A program made the translations under genes and the position numbers. From CAJWKT01 sp964465375 (GTDB lineage: Bacteria > Pseudomonadota > Gammaproteobacteria > Steroidobacterales > Rariloculaceae), in contig CAYXIJ010000013.1 in the NCBI GenBank assembly GCA_964465375.1, positions 1 to 64,000 of the forward strand: a stretch of 64,000 nt of DNA, given 5' to 3'. The notes below the pieces were generated by a model. It worked only from the letters and a program-made list of their open reading frames with translations, made no database searches and had not been told where the DNA came from. Below, piece by piece: positions 7,870 to 17,262 of this stretch. Position 1 is the first letter of the stretch. Each line of letters starts with the position of its first letter.

Positions 7870-9189
7870 TCACAAAATTTTGCTCGGCAACCAGGAAGCA
7901 ATTTCAGGGATTGCATAAATCAGAAATGCTACAGCCAGGACCAAAAGCCAGTAAGGTAGTGAGCCTTTAAAGATTTCTCCGAGTTTTACTGATGAATCTG
8001 GGACCGCTGCCTTCACAGTAAACACCAGTAGGCCAACTGGCGGGGTAAGCAGGCCTGCCTCAATAATGAGTATTCCAAAAATAGCAAATGCAATTTCGTC
8101 GACTCCTGCTGCAAGTGCCAGCGGTACAAAGATAGGTACGGTGATCAGAATTACAGAGATGGAGTCGATAACCATGCCGAGCAATAACCAAATTACGGCC
8201 ATAATCAAAACAATTCCAAAAATTGGCAGACCGGAATCAGCGAATAAACTTTGAACAAGGTTCACGCCACCGCTGGTAGCGAGTAGTCGCGAGTACATGG
8301 ATCCCGTGATCAGTAAGAACATTATTGGGGCAGTCGATCGCCCCGCGTCGTAAACAGCTTGAATGAAATCTCGATAGCTCATATTTTTCATCCAACCGAT
8401 CAAAATACTACCTAGGACTCCAAAGCCAGCAGCTTCGGTGGGAGTAAAAAGGCCTCCCCACAGCCCTCCTAGAACAAGAATGATCAAGGCGCTAACACCT
8501 AATCCGCCGGTGAGCTCCGAAGAGGATCCCTTTGTTTGTAGTTGTCTGTCATGACCATGATCCGCCGTAGGTGCAAGGGAAGGGTTTCGAATTGCTGCAA
8601 TTACGCAATAGGCAATAAAGGCTAAACCAAGGACAACCCCAGGAATAACTCCCCCAAGGAAAAGGGCTCCTACCGAACCTTCTGTGAGAATTGCCCATAC
8701 GATTAAGAGGACGCTCGGGGGAATTAGCATACCTAGGCAGGCGCTTCCAGAAATTACACCCAGCGCGTAGGAGCGGCTGTAGCCAAGTCTCCGCATTTCC
8801 GGATATGCGATACGGCTAAATGTTGCAGCGGAGGCAATCGAAACGCCTGTAACTGCAGCGAAGGCAGCATTTCCTGCTACGGTGGCTGCCGCAAGCCGAC
8901 CTGGTAGCTTACGCATAGCTCGGTCACAAAGCATGTAAAGATCTGTCGCTGCTCCTGACTGGCTAACAATTTCACCCATTAGTCTAAACAGTGGAATTAC
9001 AGCAAGTGTTTGGTTGCGTATGGATTCATAAGCAGTCGAGCCCAGCATAGAAGACGCAATATGAAAATCTCCAAAAATCAAATAGATTCCAAGAAAACTT
9101 GAAGCGCCCAGGGCAATTCCAACATGGACACCAAGCAATACGAGAGCAATCAAGACTGCCAGAGAGTAAAAAATAACCTCAGGGCCCAT
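7870..9189 (-). CDS. dctM: TRAP transporter large permease subunit (DctM-type)
   Basis: 439 residues with about 12 hydrophobic segments, the size and pattern of a DctM subunit. Diagnostic stretches: P-L-F-R-L-M-G-E-I near residue 66, G-S-A-C-L-G-M-L-I-P-P-S near residue 148, and the later L-G-M-V-I-D-S-I-S-V-I and L-L-T-P-P-V-G segments that form the substrate/Na+ site in TRAP permeases. Inner-membrane subunit that imports organic acids with Na+. It lies 30 bases downstream of the small subunit on the same strand; the DctP receptor is encoded divergently at 9945. Confidence 0.93.
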   Translation of the reverse strand: MGPEVIFYSLAVLIALVLLGVHVGIALGASSFLGIYLIFGDFHIASSMLGSTAYESIRNQTLAVIPLFRLMGEIVSQSGAATDLYMLCDRAMRKLPGRLAAATVAGNAAFAAVTGVSIASAATFSRIAYPEMRRLGYSRSYALGVISGSACLGMLIPPSVLLIVWAILTEGSVGALFLGGVIPGVVLGLAFIAYCVIAAIRNPSLAPTADHGHDRQLQTKGSSSELTGGLGVSALIILVLGGLWGGLFTPTEAAGFGVLGSILIGWMKNMSYRDFIQAVYDAGRSTAPIMFLLITGSMYSRLLATSGGVNLVQSLFADSGLPIFGIVLIMAVIWLLLGMVIDSISVILITVPIFVPLALAAGVDEIAFAIFGILIIEAGLLTPPVGLLVFTVKAAVPDSSVKLGEIFKGSLPYWLLVLAVAFLIYAIPEIASWLPSKIL

Positions 9190-9219
9190 CAGGATCGTGT
9201 TTCTAAGCTTGTTAATTGT

Positions 9220-9756
9220 TTAGCAGGCACGGGATATATCTCTTTTGTCAGGTTCTGGCTGGTTAGTCCAGTCGAGGTATAACAGATAGCCGTATACTAG
9301 AGCCGTAAAGGCTGCTGTTGCAGCCACGAGAAATCTAACCGGATAAGTTGGTACTCGCAGTGCGCCCTCACCTTCGTACTCACCTATCTGCCAAGCTTCA
9401 ACTGCAGGTCCCCAGGAACTAAGGGCTGTTAGTAGAAAAAAAAGAAAACCAAGTATGTTCGCAAAAGAGCGAAGATGAAGTTGTCGATCTAGGCTTACCC
9501 TGTCATAGACTAAGGTTGTGCGAATCATCCCGCCCCTATAAATTGCCAGCGGTAGTTGCAGGAAAGTGATTGATACCACAGAATTTTTAATGATCTCCGG
9601 TGTGCCAAGTAATGGAACAGCAAATAAAAACCGTCCACTAACATCAACGAAAATAATAATTGCTAAAACCAATACCCAGAATACGGATACGACATGGCAG
9701 GCGCGCGCTAAGTTTTTTAACGAAGATTCCACTGTTCTTTTCGCTGTTGACGGCAA
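9220..9756 (-). CDS. dctQ: TRAP transporter small permease subunit (DctQ-type)
   Basis: 178 residues with four hydrophobic segments, the standard DctQ topology. V-S-G-R-F-L-F near residue 45 and W-x-x-x-E after the third segment (E-A-W-Q-I-G-E-Y-E-G) are family features. The start is uncertain: the first available codon is TTG at 9756, while a GTG at 9732 is an alternative. It precedes dctM on the minus strand, and the two form one operon. Upstream is a 188-base divergent region shared with dctP. Confidence 0.88.
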   Translation of the reverse strand: MPSTAKRTVESSLKNLARACHVVSVFWVLVLAIIIFVDVSGRFLFAVPLLGTPEIIKNSVVSITFLQLPLAIYRGGMIRTTLVYDRVSLDRQLHLRSFANILGFLFFLLTALSSWGPAVEAWQIGEYEGEGALRVPTYPVRFLVAATAAFTALVYGYLLYLDWTNQPEPDKRDISRAC

Positions 9757-9944
9757 GCCTCACTATAGCAGAAGAAGGAATGGCTGCCTTATTGAGTTAC
9801 CGATAAGAAAAATGCTTTCAATGAACTCGGTCGCTTGAAGCTTCGGGGTAGAGTAAACTCTAGGGGTCTTCTATGAGAAACACGCTGTTTTTGGATATCT
9901 GTGTTGGTTCCGTTTTTAAGAAAAAATAAACAAGATCATGATTT

Positions 9945-11075
9945 ATGGAAAGCGTAAAAATCAACATTGATAAATGGTTGCCACCGGTGAATAAAAATAC
10001 AGATATACATAGTCGTATTTGGCTGGGCGCCTTAATGTTAGTCAGTGCATCTTTCCTTGGGGGGTGTTCGGACTCATCAACCATCACCTTGCGAATTGGT
10101 GCAGGGCACCCCGTCGGACCGACAGTCTACGTTAATGAGATGCGTGATTTTTTTGTACCGGAAGTAACGCGCAGGGTTACAGAGGAGACGGGCCACGAAA
10201 TTAATTTTGTGCAAGGCTATGGCGGCTCAATTGCCCAGGTTGCTGAAGTGCTTGAAGCTGTTCAGGCAGGTATCCTTGATATTGGTGCATATTGCGTATG
10301 TTTTGAGCCTGCCAAATTATTTCTCCATAATTTTTCTTACTATGTGCCCTTTGGCCCACAAGATGCCGTTGAAGTTATGGCGTTAACGCGAGGAGTTTAT
10401 GATCTAAATCCTTGGCTCGAAGAGCAGTTCGGAGTGTACAGCCAGAGACTATTAGCCATTAATGGATGGGATAGTTACCATCTTGGTACCGTTGAGCCTT
10501 GGGAAACCGTTGAAGATTTGAATGGTGTGAAGATTGCTGGGGCGGGACCAAATCTGCCATGGTTAGAATACGCCGGTGTAATACCCGTGCAGTCCGCCTT
10601 GCCCGATGGGTATCTTTCTATGCAGACAGGTGTTTATTCTGGTTGGTTAATGTTTCCGTCGTCTTACTACGGTTACAAATTTCATGAACCAGCACCCTAT
10701 TACACCTTGATTGGTTTTGGTGCCATGGGCGGTGCTGTTGCACTGACAATGAACAACCGTAGTTTTGATCGGTTACCTCTTGAAGTGCAGCAGATTATTC
10801 TTGAGGTCGCACGTGAATATGAACTGCGAGCTGCACAGGCCTTAAATGAAGGCCAGGAAATTGCCCTTCAGGCCCTCAGAGATGCAGGCGCGCATATCCG
10901 GGAATTACCCTCTGAAGTTCGGGCCAATTGGGCTAATTCTTTGGGAGAATTTCCTAATGCGATGGCTCAAGATGCGAACTCACGCGGAATGCCTGGCTCG
11001 GAGATTATCCGGTCGTACATCGAAGAGATAGATCGTAGCGGTTATAATTGGCCGGTAAAATACATCATCGATTAG
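9945..11075 (+). CDS. dctP: TRAP transporter DctP-type solute-binding lipoprotein
   Basis: 376 residues. After an unusually long 25-residue polar leader comes a hydrophobic signal with the lipobox F-L-G-G-C, so the receptor is probably lipid-anchored in the periplasm. The body has the DctP-like pattern: G-A-G-H-P-V-G near the mature start, a V-E-D-L-N-G-V-K-I-A-G-A hinge strand with the usual D-L-x-G-x-K-I, and a long C-terminal helix. The start ATG at 9945 lacks a clear Shine-Dalgarno; an internal ATG at 10035 would remove the leader but shorten the signal. It is divergent from dctQM and 7 bases upstream of a D-2-hydroxyacid dehydrogenase, which suggests a hydroxy- or keto-acid ligand. Confidence 0.88.
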   Translation: MESVKINIDKWLPPVNKNTDIHSRIWLGALMLVSASFLGGCSDSSTITLRIGAGHPVGPTVYVNEMRDFFVPEVTRRVTEETGHEINFVQGYGGSIAQVAEVLEAVQAGILDIGAYCVCFEPAKLFLHNFSYYVPFGPQDAVEVMALTRGVYDLNPWLEEQFGVYSQRLLAINGWDSYHLGTVEPWETVEDLNGVKIAGAGPNLPWLEYAGVIPVQSALPDGYLSMQTGVYSGWLMFPSSYYGYKFHEPAPYYTLIGFGAMGGAVALTMNNRSFDRLPLEVQQIILEVAREYELRAAQALNEGQEIALQALRDAGAHIRELPSEVRANWANSLGEFPNAMAQDANSRGMPGSEIIRSYIEEIDRSGYNWPVKYIID

Positions 11076-11082
11076 ACGGTTC

Positions 11083-12048
11083 ATGTCCAAAATTCTCATC
11101 GCTGTAGCTGATTCTGTGTTTCCTGACTTGGCACCCACCGAACGGGTGTTCTCAAGGCTGGGTGCAACGGTACAGTTGGCTAGAGAGCCAACGATAGATG
11201 CTATTTTAGAGGTTGCGCAAAAAGCTGATGGGCTTATGGTGACCTTTGCGCAACTGAGTGCAGAGCTGATACAGGGGCTGGAGCATTGTCGTGCAATTGG
11301 TCGTTTTGGTATCGGTGTCGACAATATTGATCTGGATGCGGCCACTAAAGCCGGGATACAGGTTTGTTTTGTCCCTGATTACTGTCTAGATGAAGTTTCT
11401 GACCACGCCATGGCTTTGCTGATCGCGTTAGCTCGCAAGATTCCTTATAGCAACTCTTTGGTTCAAGGGAATCAATGGGAGGGGAAAGCTGTAGCTCCAA
11501 TTTATCGATTACGTGGGCGTACGATTGGGTTGATTGGGCTTGGCAAAATTCCACAAACATTAGCTCCTAAGGCGCAGGCATTTGGTTTGAACGTGATGGC
11601 TTATGATCCATTTGTGGAGGAAGACATAGCACATTCGCTCAATGTGAAGATGGTAGATTTTGAGCACTTACTGGTGCATTCAGATTACATTTCGATTCAT
11701 GCGCCGTTAACCCCTGATACTCGGCATATGTTTAATGCCGATGCCTTTAAGAAAATGAAGGCTGGGGCATTACTTATCAATACTGCAAGGGGGCCACTGG
11801 TGGATGAAGCGGCATTAGCAGTTGCTTTAGATAAAGGCCAGCTTGCGGGAGCGGCGCTGGACGTACTGTCCGATGAGCCGCCATCTGCTGATTTTGTATT
11901 GTTGAATCGAGAGAACGTTATTCTGACACCACACACTGCTTATTACTCAGAGGACGCATTGCTTGATTTACAAACGAAGGCGGCTGAGGATGTGGCGAGT
12001 GTTTTAAGCGGAAAAGAGCCGCGCTATCCCGTTAACAAGCTTGCTTGA
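11083..12048 (+). CDS. D-isomer-specific 2-hydroxyacid dehydrogenase
   Basis: 321 residues, NAD(P)-dependent oxidation/reduction of a D-2-hydroxy acid, cytoplasmic. The Rossmann region reads G-L-I-G-L-G-K-I-P, a variant of GxGxxG with Pro at the last position. The catalytic Arg is in N-T-A-R-G-P-L-V-D, the Glu in L-S-D-E-P-P, and the acid/base His in T-P-H-T-A-Y-Y. The 7-base gap after dctP implies one transcript, and the alcohol dehydrogenase follows 36 bases later. The three probably take up and oxidise the same hydroxy compound. Similar to phosphoglycerate dehydrogenase and CtBP-like proteins but lacking an ACT domain, so serine biosynthesis is unlikely. Confidence 0.88.
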   Translation: MSKILIAVADSVFPDLAPTERVFSRLGATVQLAREPTIDAILEVAQKADGLMVTFAQLSAELIQGLEHCRAIGRFGIGVDNIDLDAATKAGIQVCFVPDYCLDEVSDHAMALLIALARKIPYSNSLVQGNQWEGKAVAPIYRLRGRTIGLIGLGKIPQTLAPKAQAFGLNVMAYDPFVEEDIAHSLNVKMVDFEHLLVHSDYISIHAPLTPDTRHMFNADAFKKMKAGALLINTARGPLVDEAALAVALDKGQLAGAALDVLSDEPPSADFVLLNRENVILTPHTAYYSEDALLDLQTKAAEDVASVLSGKEPRYPVNKLA

Positions 12049-12084
12049 TCAAATGTGCAACCGGGGTGAGATTCTAGTTAAGTT

Positions 12085-13104
12085 ATGAAAGCGATGGTAT
12101 TAAAGTCACCTGGGGCATTAGGGCAAGAGGAAGTTGAGAGCCCAACGATCGAAGATGGAACGACTGTAGTGCGCATTACTCACTCTGGGGTATGCGGAAC
12201 GGATCTGAAAATCTATCAGGGCGGTATACCCGTCAATTATCCCCGTATTATGGGTCATGAAATGATTGGCGAAGTCGTGGAGGTGGGTGGCGATTCAGGC
12301 ATACACAAAGGATCCAGAGTCATCATTGATCCAGTTTTTTATTGTGGTCATTGTTACCAATGTCATCGTGGCCAGGAGTCACTCTGTCCAAACGGTTACA
12401 TTTTAGGGCGCGATCAGGATGGGGGGTTTTCAGATTATTTGCGTGTACCATCAGATGCTGTTTTTCCTTTACCCGATAACATTGATGGTCAGGTAGCTCC
12501 GCTTATCCAGGTATTAACTACCGCGGTACATGCTCAGCGGCTAGTCAAAATATTTCCTAGTGAAGCTGTGTTGGTGCTTGGATTGGGTGTCGCGGGACAG
12601 TTACATGTGCAGCTTGCAAAGGCTCGGGGTGCTTACCCAGTTATCGGTGTCACTCGTAGCCCCCAAAGGCGAGCACTGGCGGAAAAATTAGGAGCAGATT
12701 TTACGTTTGCTCCTGATGAAGATGTGAAGGGTCATTTGCTTGAACTTACCAACGGAGTGGGTGCTGATGTAGTGATAGAAACAGTGGGAGCACTACCAAT
12801 GCTAGCCAATGCCGTGGATTATGCGCGCATTGGGGGACGATTGTTATTATTTGGAATTTATACAGGTCACGAGGCAAATTTATCTTTTTATGATTTTTAT
12901 TTCAAAGAGTTGGCACTCATCAACGCACGGGCTGCCAGGCGAGAGGATTTTCCCTCAGCGATTGCAATGGTGAGTCAGGGTCAGGTGCAGCTCGACTCTA
13001 TGGTGAGCCACGTATTGCCTCTTATCGAATTGGACAGAGCAATTGAAATGTTAGCCGAGCGGGATGACCAGCGAATGAAGGTCATTTTGGATCATGCCGC
13101 GTAG
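12085..13104 (+). CDS. Zinc-dependent medium-chain alcohol/polyol dehydrogenase
   Basis: 339 residues of the MDR superfamily. H-S-G-V-C-G-T-D holds the catalytic-zinc Cys, G-H-E-M-I-G-E-V holds the His and Glu, and a structural-zinc cluster follows in C-G-H-C-Y-Q-C-H-R-G and its trailing Cys. The NAD-binding turn is L-G-L-G-V-A-G-Q. It oxidises an alcohol or polyol to the carbonyl with NAD(P)+, in the cytoplasm. Close to sorbitol or threonine dehydrogenase-like enzymes, but the substrate cannot be fixed. It follows the hydroxyacid dehydrogenase on the same strand and ends 33 bases from the convergent HMGL-like gene. Confidence 0.88.
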   Translation: MKAMVLKSPGALGQEEVESPTIEDGTTVVRITHSGVCGTDLKIYQGGIPVNYPRIMGHEMIGEVVEVGGDSGIHKGSRVIIDPVFYCGHCYQCHRGQESLCPNGYILGRDQDGGFSDYLRVPSDAVFPLPDNIDGQVAPLIQVLTTAVHAQRLVKIFPSEAVLVLGLGVAGQLHVQLAKARGAYPVIGVTRSPQRRALAEKLGADFTFAPDEDVKGHLLELTNGVGADVVIETVGALPMLANAVDYARIGGRLLLFGIYTGHEANLSFYDFYFKELALINARAARREDFPSAIAMVSQGQVQLDSMVSHVLPLIELDRAIEMLAERDDQRMKVILDHAA

Positions 13105-13137
13105 CCAGATGCGCTACACCTGAGTCTTTAACTTCTT

Positions 13138-14373
13138 CTAAGCAGCCCCTTCCGTAGCGAGTGTATCTTGCGCGATTGTCCTAAATTCGTCGTCACTCAT
13201 AAGGCGTTTCTCTGTGAGGCCGAATTGCTTTACTGCTTGTAGTACTGCCATTGCCTGCTCGTCATTCGATGGTATTTGCATTTGTTCTAGTTTCCATTTC
13301 ACAGAGTCAATACCACTGCCTTTTCCCATAACTACCCGAGCCGGCTCTCGCCCAATTAGTTCTGGGCGATAGGGGAAAAGTTCTGTTTGGTATTCATGTC
13401 CGCAATTATTAAGCCAAGTAGCGATAATGCCGGATTCTACGTCGAAAACTTGATCGCCAGACACTGGGCGATTTGAGGGAATTGATTGACCAGAAATTTC
13501 CTGTACCAACATAGCCAATTCGTACAGTTTTTCAGTCTTAATCCCAGTTTCTTGGCCATACATCGTTAATAATGCTAGGACGGTTTCTTCCATTGGCGTA
13601 TTGCCAGCACGTTCCCCTACACCCAGAACAGTTGAATGAATGACTTCGACTCCTTCGGCTACGGCCATGATTGTATTTGCAACTCCCATGCCAAAGTCTT
13701 GATGAAAATGGGCCTCTAATCGTTGAGGAATACGAGATTTCACTTGCCGAACGAAGTACTGCATGGCATGAGGTGAGGTCACTCCGAAAGTATCGACCAA
13801 CGCAAGACCATCCATATGGCCCTCATCTGCAACACGAGTAATCAGATCAAGAACCCAATTCATTTCTGCCCGGCTGAAATCTATAGGAAAGAAAACAACT
13901 TCGAGGCCTTGTTCATGGGCATAGGCGGTTGATTCGATAGAAAGATCGATTGCTTGTTCCAGCGGCCATTGGTAGGCATATTTTATAATATGTTCGCTGG
14001 ATGGTACCTCCATCACAACGCCATTTACCCCTGTGTCTACAGCACGTTTCACGTCGTCAACCATGCAACGGGAAAAGGCAAAAATTTGGGGGCCCAGATT
14101 ACGATTGACAATATCTTTAATAGCCGATGCGTCTTCAGGGGAAACAACAGGCATACCGGCCTCGATACGATGCACACCGGCTTCTGCCAGTCCTTCAGCG
14201 ATACGAATTTTGTCGTCCTTATCGAAAGCTAAGCCAGTTTGTTGCTCGCCATCCCTCAGCGTGATGTCGTGAATTTTAATTTGCTCCGGGAAGTGCAGCT
14301 GAGACTTCACTTCATCAGCAAAATTCCAAGGGCTCACAAACCAATTATCCGTCTTCCAGGGCGTAGTGCTCAC
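13138..14373 (-). CDS. HMGL-like / pyruvate carboxyltransferase-fold enzyme (isopropylmalate or homocitrate synthase family)
   Basis: 411 residues of the DRE-TIM metallolyase family. The signature L-R-D-G-E-Q-Q-T-G sits near residue 38 and the metal-binding H-F-H motif in E-A-H-F-H-Q-D-F-G, followed by N-T-I-M-A. The GTG start at 14373 is preceded by GGGAGA. The length covers the TIM barrel plus a short helical C-terminus but no LeuA regulatory domain. Known members join acetyl-CoA to 2-keto acids or cleave HMG-CoA-type substrates. No leu, lys or nif genes are nearby, so a catabolic aldol-type reaction on the compound handled by this cluster is my inference. Cytoplasmic. Confidence 0.82.
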   Translation of the reverse strand: MSTTPWKTDNWFVSPWNFADEVKSQLHFPEQIKIHDITLRDGEQQTGLAFDKDDKIRIAEGLAEAGVHRIEAGMPVVSPEDASAIKDIVNRNLGPQIFAFSRCMVDDVKRAVDTGVNGVVMEVPSSEHIIKYAYQWPLEQAIDLSIESTAYAHEQGLEVVFFPIDFSRAEMNWVLDLITRVADEGHMDGLALVDTFGVTSPHAMQYFVRQVKSRIPQRLEAHFHQDFGMGVANTIMAVAEGVEVIHSTVLGVGERAGNTPMEETVLALLTMYGQETGIKTEKLYELAMLVQEISGQSIPSNRPVSGDQVFDVESGIIATWLNNCGHEYQTELFPYRPELIGREPARVVMGKGSGIDSVKWKLEQMQIPSNDEQAMAVLQAVKQFGLTEKRLMSDDEFRTIAQDTLATEGAA

Positions 14374-14571
14374 TAGGGGTCTCCCGTAAATTAGCAGTTT
14401 GAAATATCGAAAATCTTCGGGTCTTTCAAGTTAATTCTTGTCTCCCGAGCCCGCGCAAGATAGCATTTTCCGTTCCAACGAGGCAAACTTGGCGGCCATT
14501 CGATAGCTTATCGTTTGACCTAACGGGTGGTGAGGCACTCATTTTTTTTAGATTTTTTTTGGAGAATCTCT

Positions 14572-15810
14572 ATGGGAAGTTTTGGAATTACTGGGGTTGA
14601 TTGGCAAGAGCGTATCAACTGGGACCGGCTGCGCAAATACCGACTCGAGAGCGCGCGAGCGCGTATGAAAGCAAATGGACTTGGTGCGATGCTGTGCATG
14701 TACGATGAGAATGTTAGGTATATAACCAGCACACTTACGCCTGGTTGGAATCGGCTTAAGCCCGGACTTCGGTATGCAATGCTTTGTGGTGATGGTGCCC
14801 CGATACTTTTTGAGCAGGGAGATATCGGTATTCAGATTGACCGTCATTCGCCTTGGTTGCCTAAAGAAAACATCCGCTATTCCTACGCTTGGATTAAGGG
14901 TGCCGCGGGGCCTGCTTCGCAACAACAGGTGAAAAAATTTACGAATGCGATCAAAGAGGAAATGAAGCGTCATGGCGTGGCCGGCGAGAAACTAGGCGTC
15001 GACTTTATGGACATTAACATGTTGCGCGCTTTTGAGGACGAAGGAATTGTTTGGGATGATGGTATGAGTGCGATGATGGAGGCCCGTGCCATTAAAAACC
15101 AAGACGAACAGGAATGTATGCGTATCGTTGGTGCCATTGGTGATGCCGCACATTATGAGACCATGAAATTTTTGAAACCCGGTGTGACGGAAAACCAAGT
15201 CACCGCCCACATCATGGAATTTCTATACAATATTCCCGGCATGGAGGATGTAGAAGACGTTATTGTTTCTTCGGGACCAAATACTTGGCCGAATTGGCGC
15301 AATTTTTCTGATCGAATTGTTAAACCCGGTGATATCGTTTTTATGGATTTGGCTGCGCTTACATGGAATGGTTACAAGTCCTGCTATTACCGCACTTATT
15401 GTGTTGGCAAAAAGCCAACCCAAGAAATGAAAGATTATTACGCTACTGCATTAGAGTGGTTGTACGATTCCATTGACGCGGTGAAGGCGGGCACGACTAC
15501 TCGTGAAATTGCAATGAAATGGCCATCTGCCAAGGAGGCCTGGGGTTATGAGGAGGAAGATCAGGCGGCCGCTAATCTATGGGGCCATGGTTTGGGTTTA
15601 GCTCAATATGACCCCCCAGTCATTTCACGCATCTGGTCCTTGGACCACCCTATCGAGATTAAGCCCGGTATGGTATTTGCTCTGGAGACACAGCACGGGA
15701 AGAATTTAGAGTTCGGCGTGCGGATTGAAGAGATGCTGATTGTCCACGAGGATAAGACCGAGATTATCTCGAGTTTCCCTGTAGAGGAAATTACCTTCGT
15801 TGATATGTAG
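14572..15810 (+). CDS. M24-fold (Xaa-Pro peptidase / DddP-like) protein with an altered metal site
   Basis: 412 residues with the creatinase N domain and the pita-bread C domain of the M24 family. Ligands recognisable: Asp in V-F-M-D-L, His in G-H-G-L-G-L, Glu in A-L-E-T-Q and Glu in R-I-E-E-M. The second metal Asp, normally eleven residues after the first (G-Y-x-x-D-x-x-R-T), is Cys here (G-Y-K-S-C-Y-Y-R-T, with one extra residue). The frame opens at a GTG at 14527, but ATG 14572 has GGAG 7 bases upstream and I use it. The M24 family includes proline peptidases, the metal-free creatinase and the DMSP lyase DddP. The substituted Asp argues against an ordinary peptidase. Cytoplasmic. Confidence 0.75.
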   Translation: MGSFGITGVDWQERINWDRLRKYRLESARARMKANGLGAMLCMYDENVRYITSTLTPGWNRLKPGLRYAMLCGDGAPILFEQGDIGIQIDRHSPWLPKENIRYSYAWIKGAAGPASQQQVKKFTNAIKEEMKRHGVAGEKLGVDFMDINMLRAFEDEGIVWDDGMSAMMEARAIKNQDEQECMRIVGAIGDAAHYETMKFLKPGVTENQVTAHIMEFLYNIPGMEDVEDVIVSSGPNTWPNWRNFSDRIVKPGDIVFMDLAALTWNGYKSCYYRTYCVGKKPTQEMKDYYATALEWLYDSIDAVKAGTTTREIAMKWPSAKEAWGYEEEDQAAANLWGHGLGLAQYDPPVISRIWSLDHPIEIKPGMVFALETQHGKNLEFGVRIEEMLIVHEDKTEIISSFPVEEITFVDM

Positions 15811-15875
15811 GTTAGGCCAGAGAAAAAATATCGTCTGCTTTGTCGTGTGATGATTCTTGTACTGTGGGAAATATA

Positions 15876-17165
15876 GTGGCTCAACTCATTCTTAATCTTG
15901 ATGAAGTTGCAGCAGCAGATGTCACCCGTTTCGGGCCCAAGGCTGCTAATCAGGCTGCTTTAGGTCATGCTGGCTTACCGATTCCAGGGGGTTATGCTGT
16001 GGATGCCGCGGCTTACTGGACTCAGCTCGAGTCTTTAGGTCTGACGGATTCCGTTCGTGCAGCGGCAACAGCTAAGGTGTTTGAAGAGGCGCGTCAGCAT
16101 ATTTCGCGGGTCAGAATCAATTTGTTCGAGGAGCCTATTGTGCCAGAGGTTCTAGAGCCACTTTTGGCCGCACGCCAAAATTTGGTTGATCATTTCGGTA
16201 AGCCCCTAGTAGTTCGCTCTTCGGCACTTATGGAGGATCAGGCAGGCTCCACTTTTGCGGGGCAGTTTGAATCTTTTTTGGGTTTGGAGAGCGAAGATGA
16301 TTTTATCACGGCTGTTCGGGCCTGCTGGGCAGCACTTTGGGCATCTCGGGCGCGGCAGTACATGACTCATCACCACATAACACCTGCTGATACAGCGATG
16401 GGCCTATTGATCCAGCCCTTAGTGGAAGCCCGGGCATCAGGTGGGGGGATGAGCTTGACGGCCAACAAGGGCATGTTATTGACAGCCACTTGGGGCTTGG
16501 GTTCGGCCATTGCTCAGGGTGAAATCGTTCCTGATCGCTACGATTTAAGTCGCAATGGTGCTTTGCGCGACACGGTTGTCGGTCACAAGGACCATAGCGT
16601 TCATTGTGTTCATCATCAGGTTGGGCCTTCGGCTCAGGCAGTCGCCGCGCCGCGTGTCCAAGAGCCCTGCTTGAATGAAAAGCAAATCAAGGAACTGAGT
16701 GATTTATTAGTGCGTGCGGAAGACTTACTGGGCAGGCCAGTCGAAATTGAGTGGGCCCAAGATGAGACAGGCTTTAAGATGCTTCAGGCACGACCGCTGA
16801 AAATGGAGCCTGCCCAGGTACCAGACGAGATTTGGCTTCGCCACCCTGGAATTAAGGGCCATCCGTCGGGCATTGGGTGGGGAAGTGGGCGGGCCTGTGT
16901 AATTAACTGTGAGTGCGAGCTTAGTCGGCTTGCGCCAGGAGATATTCTGGTTACAAAAGTTGCTGGCCCCGCTTTGAGCCAAGTGTTGCCTCGGGTATCG
17001 GGTGTGGTTGCTGAGCTCGGAGGCAGCACATCACATTTGGCATCCCTCGCTCGGGAGCGAGGTATACCCATGGTATTGGGTGTGCCGGAGGCGACTCGGA
17101 AGATTCCGGACGGCGCACAGGTGGGGGTAGATGGCGTAATGGGTATGGTACGCTGGATTAATTAA
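15876..17165 (+). CDS. Two-domain PEP-utilising phosphotransferase (ATP-grasp plus phosphohistidine domain)
   Basis: About 429 residues. The N-terminal two thirds are a PPDK/PEP-synthase-type ATP-grasp domain: R-F-G-P-K-A-A-N-Q-A-A, I-P-G-G-Y-A-V, V-R-S-S-A-L-M-E-D and A-G-Q-F-E-S-F. The last 90 residues are the swivelling domain with the phosphorylatable His in G-G-S-T-S-H-L-A-S. The PEP/pyruvate TIM barrel of full-size synthases is absent. This resembles rifampin phosphotransferase or salvage-type dikinases, but the domain order is ATP-grasp then His with no central linker. Substrate unknown. Start is uncertain: the frame opens at TTG 15840, while GTG 15864 and GTG 15876 fit the family N-terminus better. 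It follows the M24 gene, probably in one operon. Confidence 0.75.
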   Translation: MAQLILNLDEVAAADVTRFGPKAANQAALGHAGLPIPGGYAVDAAAYWTQLESLGLTDSVRAAATAKVFEEARQHISRVRINLFEEPIVPEVLEPLLAARQNLVDHFGKPLVVRSSALMEDQAGSTFAGQFESFLGLESEDDFITAVRACWAALWASRARQYMTHHHITPADTAMGLLIQPLVEARASGGGMSLTANKGMLLTATWGLGSAIAQGEIVPDRYDLSRNGALRDTVVGHKDHSVHCVHHQVGPSAQAVAAPRVQEPCLNEKQIKELSDLLVRAEDLLGRPVEIEWAQDETGFKMLQARPLKMEPAQVPDEIWLRHPGIKGHPSGIGWGSGRACVINCECELSRLAPGDILVTKVAGPALSQVLPRVSGVVAELGGSTSHLASLARERGIPMVLGVPEATRKIPDGAQVGVDGVMGMVRWIN

Positions 17166-17262
17166 TCATTTCTTGTAAACAAATTTGCAGGGGAGTATTA
17201 AGAAACACGGATTTTTTTGAGCAAGAGTTGATTAGTTGGGCTGAATTAAGAGGATCTAAATT

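Noticed and set aside
14572..15810. Calling the M24 protein DddP (DMSP lyase)
   Set aside because: The fold agrees, but the second metal Asp is missing and the surrounding motifs do not match the DddP pattern as I remember it.
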